Below the pieces are notes generated by a model. It was given only the letters and a program-made list of their open reading frames with translations, searched no databases and was not told the origin of the DNA. A DNA stretch of 64,000 nt from Aurantimonas coralicida DSM 14790. Its GTDB lineage: Bacteria; Pseudomonadota; Alphaproteobacteria; Rhizobiales; Rhizobiaceae. The position numbers and the translations under genes were made by a program. Each line of letters begins with the position of its first letter. The first letter of the stretch is position 1. The stretch covers positions 124,001 through 188,000 of the forward strand of contig NZ_ATXK01000001.1 in assembly GCF_000421645.1 (NCBI RefSeq). The letters are read 5' to 3'. This document shows positions 59,051 to 64,000 of the stretch, in pieces.

Positions 59051-59772
59051 GTCAGGATGCGGCCCGGCCGCAGGTCGGTCGGCCATTTCCAGATTTCCAG
59101 CGGGGACACGTCGCCCTCCACCGAGAAGAAGATCACCTGGGCCTTGCCGACGAGGTTCTCGAACGGCACGTAGCCGACGTCGAAGCGGCTATCGAGCGAG
59201 TTGTCGCGATTGTCGCCCATCATGAAGTAATGCCCCTCGGGCACCACGAATTCGCGGGTGTTGTCGCCAGCCGAATTCGGGCTGAGATCGAGCGTCATGT
59301 AGCTGACGCCGTTCGGCAGCGTCTCGCGGAAGCGCGGCACCGGCGTGCCGTCCTCGGCGACGAAGTCCTCGACCTTCTCGCGTTCGACCGGTTTGCCGTT
59401 GATCGACAGGACGCCGTCGACCACCTGGATGCGGTCGCCCGGCAGGCCGACCAGCCGCTTGATGTAGTCGACGTCTTCCTCGCGCGGCTTGCGGAACACC
59501 ACCACGTCGCCGCGATCGGGCTGCGAGGCCATGACCCGGCCGTCGAACAGCGGCGGCGACAGCGGCATCGAATATTGCGAGAAGCCGTAGCTCCATTTCG
59601 ACACGAAGAGATAGTCGCCCACGAGCAGCGTCGGCATCATCGAACCCGACGGAATCGAGAACGGCTGGAACAGGAACGTGCGGATGACGAGGGCGAGCAG
59701 GAGCGCCTGCACGATCACCTTGAGGGTCTCGCCGATCCCCCCGGATTCCCTACGTTCGGCCTTCTCGACCAT
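59038..59772 (-). CDS. lepB: Signal peptidase I
   Basis: 244 residues. One N-terminal membrane helix (about 16-35), then the catalytic Ser in QPFSIPSGSMMPTLLVGDYLFV (key residues PSGSMMPTL, Ser43 region), catalytic Lys in DVDYIKRLVGLPGD, and the later boxes VPEGHYFMMGDNRDNSLDSR. Cleaves signal peptides at the periplasmic face of the inner membrane. The usual alphaproteobacterial neighbours rnc, era and recO follow; acpS, often just upstream, is not here. Confidence 0.96.
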   Translation of the reverse strand: MVEKAERRESGGIGETLKVIVQALLLALVIRTFLFQPFSIPSGSMMPTLLVGDYLFVSKWSYGFSQYSMPLSPPLFDGRVMASQPDRGDVVVFRKPREEDVDYIKRLVGLPGDRIQVVDGVLSINGKPVEREKVEDFVAEDGTPVPRFRETLPNGVSYMTLDLSPNSAGDNTREFVVPEGHYFMMGDNRDNSLDSRFDVGYVPFENLVGKAQVIFFSVEGDVSPLEIWKWPTDLRPGRILTWLG

Positions 59773-59913
59773 GCTTCGCCTTTCGTCGCCCCATCGCAGC
59801 GCGGCAAAGCCGCCCGCGCCTTCTACCGGCTCGCTCCGACAGGAGCAATCCGCTCTGCGTCAAACTTCGCGCCGCCCAAACGCGCGCCCCGTCGCCCTCG
59901 TCGCGGCGGCCTG

Positions 59914-60516
59914 TCAGGCCGCCCGTCCGGCGTCGCCACCCGCGGCATCCGGGTCGCGCAGACCGCGCGGCGGCCGTCCGGCGATGATCTGTCGGGCGCG
60001 GCGCCGCTGGAAGCTGCGCGCCGTGAAGAACACCAGCGCGTAGCTGGCCAGCCCGGCGATCAGGCCCAGCGGCAGGCAGCCGACCAGCATCGGCTTCACC
60101 ACCGGATCCCAGATGGCGATGAAATCCATGTGGCCGAGGGCCGTACCCAGCCCTTCGGGCGATTTCTCGTGCACCGGCGGCGCATGCAGCATGAACTGGC
60201 CGGTTTCGTAGGTGATGCCCCAGATCAGCGGGAAGGTCAGCGGATTGCCGGCCGCCGTGCCCAGCGCCGCGGCTGCCATGTTGCCGGCGATGACATAGGC
60301 GATGGCGAAGGCCAGCAGGAAGTGGAAGCCGATGAAGGGCGTGAACGAGGAGGCGACACCTGCCGCCACCCCGGCCGCGATGGCATGCGGCGTCGCGTTC
60401 AGCCGCAGCACCCGCTTGCGCAGATAGCGGAAGGAGCGGCGGAACGAGCGGCGCGGCCACAGGATCGTGCGGATCCGCGCTGCTAGATTCTCCGGCTGGC
60501 GCCGCCTGAACAACAT
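59914..60516 (-). CDS. DUF2062 membrane protein
   Basis: 200 residues from the ATG at 60516 (GGGAATGCGACCGGA upstream; ATG at 60534 adds six). Basic N-terminus (RRSFRRSFRYLRKRVLRL), then ATPHAIAAGVAAGVASSFTPFIGFHF, a DUF2062 motif, and GNPLTFPLIWGITYETGQF. Three to four helices; the family is of unknown function and may bind lipid. Ala/Arg-rich C-terminal tail. Sits between pyrE and lepB, the position often shared with acpS in relatives. Confidence 0.88.
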   Translation of the reverse strand: MLFRRRQPENLAARIRTILWPRRSFRRSFRYLRKRVLRLNATPHAIAAGVAAGVASSFTPFIGFHFLLAFAIAYVIAGNMAAAALGTAAGNPLTFPLIWGITYETGQFMLHAPPVHEKSPEGLGTALGHMDFIAIWDPVVKPMLVGCLPLGLIAGLASYALVFFTARSFQRRRARQIIAGRPPRGLRDPDAAGGDAGRAA

Positions 60517-60619
60517 TCCGGTCGCATTCCCCAATCCGCGTCAGATCGCGGCGATCAGTCTTGCCTGCGCCCGGTGCGGAAAGGCCGCACTGTCGCTGGC
60601 GATGGTCCCGCCCGGTCGG

Positions 60620-61198
60620 CTACAGGTTGCGGCTACCCGGCTTGACCGGCGGAATTGCGGCCAGTTCCGGCGGCAGGGCGTCGGCCGGATAGGCCGGCAC
60701 CTCGTATTCGGCCAGCGCGATCAGCGGCACGCCGACATCGACCTTGCCGGCCGAGCGGTCGATGATGCAGGCCGCCGCCAGCACCTCGGCGCCCAGCCCG
60801 CGCAGGCATTTCACGGTCTCGCGGATCGACAGGCCCGTGGTGACGATGTCCTCGACGATGACCACGCGGTCGCCGGGAGAGATCTCGAATCTCCGCAGCC
60901 GGAACACGCCGTTCTCGCGCTCTACCCAGATCGCCGGCGCGCCGAGATGGCGGGAGGTCTCATAGGCCGGGATGAGCCCGCCGATGGCCGGGCCGACGAC
61001 ATAGTCCGGCGCCGGCGACACCTCTTCCCGAATACGCTCGGCCAGCGCCTTGCACAGCCGCTCGGTCAGATGCGGATGCATGAACACCCGGGCCTTCTGC
61101 AGGAAGACCGGACTGCGCAGCCCCGAGGTCAGGATGAAGTGGCCTTCCAGATAGGCGCCGGCCTCGCGGAATATCGCGAGCACTTCCTCACTGGTCAT
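60620..61198 (-). CDS. pyrE: Orotate phosphoribosyltransferase
   Basis: 192 residues. Transfers phosphoribose from PRPP to orotate (UMP synthesis). [21 protein letters not shown] at the start, [20 protein letters not shown], and the PRPP loop [19 protein letters not shown] (V-E-D-I-V-T-T-G) are present. Length is a little under the E. coli form but usual here. ATG at 61198; follows rsh by 57 bases. Confidence 0.94.
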   Translation of the reverse strand: MTSEEVLAIFREAGAYLEGHFILTSGLRSPVFLQKARVFMHPHLTERLCKALAERIREEVSPAPDYVVGPAIGGLIPAYETSRHLGAPAIWVERENGVFRLRRFEISPGDRVVIVEDIVTTGLSIRETVKCLRGLGAEVLAAACIIDRSAGKVDVGVPLIALAEYEVPAYPADALPPELAAIPPVKPGSRNL

Positions 61199-61255
61199 GA
61201 ACGGGTCTCCTCGGCTGCTGTTGCAGCGGTTCGATACGCTGGCTGGCCGTCAGGC

Positions 61256-63472
61256 TCAACCGTTGACCCGCACGACTTCCGAGACGCAGGGCTTGGCGCG
61301 GAGCTGACGCAGGGTCTGGGTCAGGTGCTGGACGTCCCAGACTTCCAGCTCCAACACCATCTTGGTGAAGTCCGGCGCCGTGTTGACCATCGTCAGATTG
61401 TGGATGTTGGCGTCGTTGGCGGCGACCGTCTCGGCGATCTCGGCCAGCGAGCCCGGCTCGTTGATCGCCGAGATCATGATGCGGGCCGGAAAGCGCTCGT
61501 TCATCGCCTCGTCGATGTCCCAGCGCACGTCGATCCAGCGGTCCGGCTCGTCGTCGAAGGCGATCAGCGCCGGCGACTGGATCGGATAGATGGTGATCCC
61601 CTTGCCCGGCTCGATGATGCCGACGATGCGGTCGCCCGGCACCGCGCCGTCCGGGCCGAAGCTCACCGGCATGTCGTCGCCGGCGCCGCGGATGGGGATC
61701 GCCTTGCCGCCCTTCTTCGACTTCTTGGAGCGGCCGGGCACCCGGAAGATCATGCCGGCGGCGGTGCGTAGGTTGACCCAGCCGTCCTCTTCCCGGTGCG
61801 GTGACTTGCGGGTGACGCGGCTGTCCTGGAAATCCGGATAGGCCGCCCGCACGACGTCCGCCGAGTTCAGCTCGCCGCGGCCCACCGCCGCCAGCGCGTC
61901 CTCGACCTCGCGCTGGCCGAGCTTGGCCAGAAGCGGCTTCAGCGCGTCGCGCGAGAAGGTCTTGCCCGAGCGGGCGAAGGTGCGTTCGAGGATCTGCTGG
62001 CCAAGGCCGGAATATTGCCGGCGGATGGCGGCGCGGTTGGCCCGGCGGATCGCCGAGCGCGCCTTGCCGGTGACCGCCAGGTTCTCCCAGGCCTGGGGCG
62101 GCGTCGCGCCCTTGGCCCGGATGATCTCGACCTCGTCGCCATTCGACAATTCGGTGACCACCGGCATGATCCGGCCGTCGATCTTGGCGCCGACGCAGCT
62201 GTCGCCGACATCGGTATGCACCGCATAGGCGAAATCGATGGGCGTCGCGCCGCGCGGCAGCGCGATCAGCCGGCCCTTCGGCGTGAAGCAGAAGACCTGG
62301 TCCTGGAAGAGCTCGAGCTTGGTGTGCTCCAGGAACTCCTCGGGATTGTCGCCCTCGGCCAGAAGCTCGATGGTGCGCCGCAGCCAGCCATAGGCGTTGG
62401 AATCCTTGGAGAGGTGGACGCGCTGGTCGCCGTCGCCCTCCATGTCCTTGTAGAGCGTGTGGGCGGCGACGCCGTATTCGGCGACCTCGTGCATCCGGCG
62501 GGTGCGGATCTGCAGTTCGACGCGCTGGCGCGACGGACCGACGATGGTGGTGTGGATCGAGCGGTAGTCGTTCTGCTTCGGGGTCGAGATGTAGTCCTTG
62601 AACCGGCCCGGCACCATCGCCCAGCTGCGGTGGACGATGCCCAGCGTGCGGTAGCACTCCTCCTCGGTCTCCACGATCACCCGGAAGCCGAAGATGTCGG
62701 AGAGCTGCTCCAGCGACAGCGCCTTGCGCTGCATCTTGGAGAACACCGAATAGGGTTTCTTCTGCCGGCCGCTGACCGTGGCGACGATGCCGTTCTCGCG
62801 CAGGCGGTCGGTCAGGTCCGTCTCGATGCTGGCGATCCGCGACGCATGGCGCTGGTTCAGCTCTTCGAGGCGCGCCGAGATCGTCTCGTAGGCTTCCAGA
62901 TTGACATGCCGGAACGCCAGGTCCTCGAGCTCCTCGCGCATGTCGTGCATGCCCATGCGCCCGGCCAGCGGCGCATAGATGTCCATGGTCTCCTGCGAGA
63001 TGCGGGCCCGCTTTTCCGGCGCCATGTGGCCGAGGGTGCGCATGTTGTGCAGGCGGTCGGCCAGCTTGACCAGGAGGACCCGGATGTCGTCGGCGATGGC
63101 CAGGAGCAGCTTGCGCAGGTTCTCCGCCTGCGCCGCCTTCTTGGAGACGAGGTCGAGGCGCTTGAGCTTGGTCAGGCCCTCGACGAGCTGGCCGATCTTG
63201 GGGCCGAAATGCTGGTCGATCTCCTTGCGGGTGGCGTCGGTGTCCTCGATCGTGTCGTGCAGCAGCGCGACGGCGACGGTCGCCTCGTCGAGATGCATGT
63301 CGGTGAGGATCGCCGCGACCTCCAGCGGATGCGAGAAATACGGATCGCCGCTCGCACGCTTCTGCGCGCCATGCTTCTGCATGGCGTAGACATAGGCTCG
63401 GTTGAGGAGCGCTTCATCGAGATCGGGCTTGTAGGCCGCCACCTTCTCGACGAGTTCATATTGCCGCATCAT
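61256..63472 (-). CDS. rsh: Bifunctional (p)ppGpp synthetase/hydrolase, RelA/SpoT homologue
   Basis: 738 residues from the ATG at 63472 (or one residue less at 63469). HD hydrolase domain with SHPLEVAAIL and LLHDTIEDTDAT, intact; synthetase domain with RFKDYISTPKQNDYRSIHT (key residues KDYIS and NDYRSIHT) and LQIRTRRMHEVAEYG; TGS domain (VFCFTPKGRLIALPRGATPIDFAYAVHT, its core PKGRLIALPRGATP), conserved Cys region and C-terminal ACT domain (ARIMISAINEPGSLAEIAE). Both activities are expected, so this is the single stringent-response enzyme usual in the order. rpoZ is encoded directly upstream. Confidence 0.96.
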   Translation of the reverse strand: MMRQYELVEKVAAYKPDLDEALLNRAYVYAMQKHGAQKRASGDPYFSHPLEVAAILTDMHLDEATVAVALLHDTIEDTDATRKEIDQHFGPKIGQLVEGLTKLKRLDLVSKKAAQAENLRKLLLAIADDIRVLLVKLADRLHNMRTLGHMAPEKRARISQETMDIYAPLAGRMGMHDMREELEDLAFRHVNLEAYETISARLEELNQRHASRIASIETDLTDRLRENGIVATVSGRQKKPYSVFSKMQRKALSLEQLSDIFGFRVIVETEEECYRTLGIVHRSWAMVPGRFKDYISTPKQNDYRSIHTTIVGPSRQRVELQIRTRRMHEVAEYGVAAHTLYKDMEGDGDQRVHLSKDSNAYGWLRRTIELLAEGDNPEEFLEHTKLELFQDQVFCFTPKGRLIALPRGATPIDFAYAVHTDVGDSCVGAKIDGRIMPVVTELSNGDEVEIIRAKGATPPQAWENLAVTGKARSAIRRANRAAIRRQYSGLGQQILERTFARSGKTFSRDALKPLLAKLGQREVEDALAAVGRGELNSADVVRAAYPDFQDSRVTRKSPHREEDGWVNLRTAAGMIFRVPGRSKKSKKGGKAIPIRGAGDDMPVSFGPDGAVPGDRIVGIIEPGKGITIYPIQSPALIAFDDEPDRWIDVRWDIDEAMNERFPARIMISAINEPGSLAEIAETVAANDANIHNLTMVNTAPDFTKMVLELEVWDVQHLTQTLRQLRAKPCVSEVVRVNG

Positions 63473-63502
63473 GGGATTGGGGATCGGGTCCGCAAAGAGA
63501 AA

Positions 63503-63531
63503 GGGGCGCGCCGTCAACGACGGCACGCCCC
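63503..63531 (-). terminator. Terminator between rpoZ and rsh
   Basis: On the plus strand GGGGCGCGCCGTC (63503-63515) and GACGGCACGCCCC (63519-63531) form a 13-pair stem with one mismatch and a three-base loop. Read on the minus strand it is followed by TTTCTCTTTG, a run of T, so it probably stops or attenuates rpoZ transcripts 53 bases beyond its stop and separates them from rsh. Confidence 0.75.
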
Positions 63532-63583
63532 TCAATATAAGACTGTGAGGCCGCCGACCGAAAGTGCCGGCATTCCCAAAAGC

Positions 63584-63988
63584 TTAATAATCGTCGGTCT
63601 TTTCCGGCGGGACCAGGCCCTCGATGCCGGAGAGGAGCTCTTCCTCGGACATCCGGTCGAAGGAAACCGGCTCGTCGTCGCCGGCCTCGGCGGTGGCCGC
63701 GATGCTGCGGGTCTCGGCCGGGGCCGAGGCGGGCTGCGGTGCCGGCTCCGGCTCGTCGACCTCGACATGCTTCTGCAGCGAGTGGATCAGGTCTTCCTTG
63801 AGATCGCCGGGCGACAGGGTCTCGTCGGCGATCTCGCGCAGCGCGACCACCGGGTTCTTGTCGTTGTCGCGATCGATGGTGATCGGCTGACCCTGGGAGA
63901 TCTGCCGGGCGCGATGGCTGGCGAGCAGGACCAGCTCGAACCGATTGTCGACCTTATCGACGCAATCTTCTACGGTGACGCGGGCCAT
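63584..63988 (-). CDS. rpoZ: RNA polymerase omega subunit
   Basis: 134 residues, longer than the E. coli form by a C-terminal acidic/Pro/Ala-rich tail ([17 protein letters not shown] and following). The conserved part [33 protein letters not shown] contains the family pattern (D-C-V-D-K-V-x-N-R-F-E-L-V). It helps assemble and keep beta' folded; in E. coli omega and ppGpp meet at the polymerase. GGAG lies at the upstream edge of the window. Confidence 0.96.
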   Translation of the reverse strand: MARVTVEDCVDKVDNRFELVLLASHRARQISQGQPITIDRDNDKNPVVALREIADETLSPGDLKEDLIHSLQKHVEVDEPEPAPQPASAPAETRSIAATAEAGDDEPVSFDRMSEEELLSGIEGLVPPEKTDDY

Positions 63989-64000
63989 GCCTGTCTCCTG

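Overview
The window is a GC-rich, gene-dense chromosomal segment of an alphaproteobacterium, most likely of the order Hyphomicrobiales (Rhizobiales). The main reasons are the rpoZ-rsh-pyrE-lepB-rnc-era-recO core cluster, the rhizobial-type glpR-glpDSTPQUVK glycerol locus, the BioMNY biotin transporter, the TIGR02301-type exported protein and the small protein that follows livF. The genus cannot be named from sequence alone. No rRNA, tRNA, phage, insertion sequence or CRISPR was found.

Layout. 1-5.2 kb: end of a YcjF-like membrane protein, an exported protein, a thermonuclease-like gene in a less GC-rich patch, folP-folK, and a PAP2 phosphatase. 5.4-11.2 kb: branched-chain amino acid ABC transporter (livHMGF, a DUF6867-like gene, livJ), closed by a clear terminator. 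11.3-14.0 kb: enoyl-CoA hydratase, an SDR dehydrogenase and a D-amino-acid transaminase. 14.1-24.3 kb: glycerol catabolism and ABC uptake under a DeoR-type repressor, with TTTCG repeats in front of both glpR and glpD. 24.3-29.6 kb: a VapBC toxin-antitoxin pair, bioYMN, and a NitT/TauT-type ABC transporter. 29.6-36.7 kb: a cytochrome b561-YceI fusion and a YceI protein, a LOG protein, a GNAT-nitrilase fusion, rarD, proline iminopeptidase 1 and a GFA protein.

36.8-42.3 kb is the accessory region of most interest. An AT-rich palindromic control region precedes a 695-residue protease with an N-terminal subtilisin domain and a PatG-type C-terminal domain, as in cyanobactin maturation proteases. 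Three short genes follow on the same strand (44, 70 and 65 residues). Their N-termini share the pattern P4-Q6-[A/S]7-P9-R12, and the first two are rich in cysteine. Part of this leader-like sequence and the junction before the cysteines recur inside the protease linker. Two paralogous proline iminopeptidases flank the locus. No recognised modifying enzyme (YcaO, LanM, radical SAM) is present. This looks like an undescribed ribosomal-peptide (RiPP-like) system. It is followed by a noncoding array of four tandem units of about 310 bp, each carrying a long inverted repeat.

42.3-56.6 kb: cysS, a LysE-type exporter, an M42 aminopeptidase, divergent SRAP and Nudix genes, several conserved hypothetical proteins, an ankyrin protein, dihydroorotase, ygfZ, HD and tyrosine-phosphatase-like proteins, panB (interrupted by an in-frame amber codon), panC and an MFS transporter. 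56.6-64 kb, minus strand: recO, era, rnc, lepB, a DUF2062 protein, pyrE, rsh and rpoZ.
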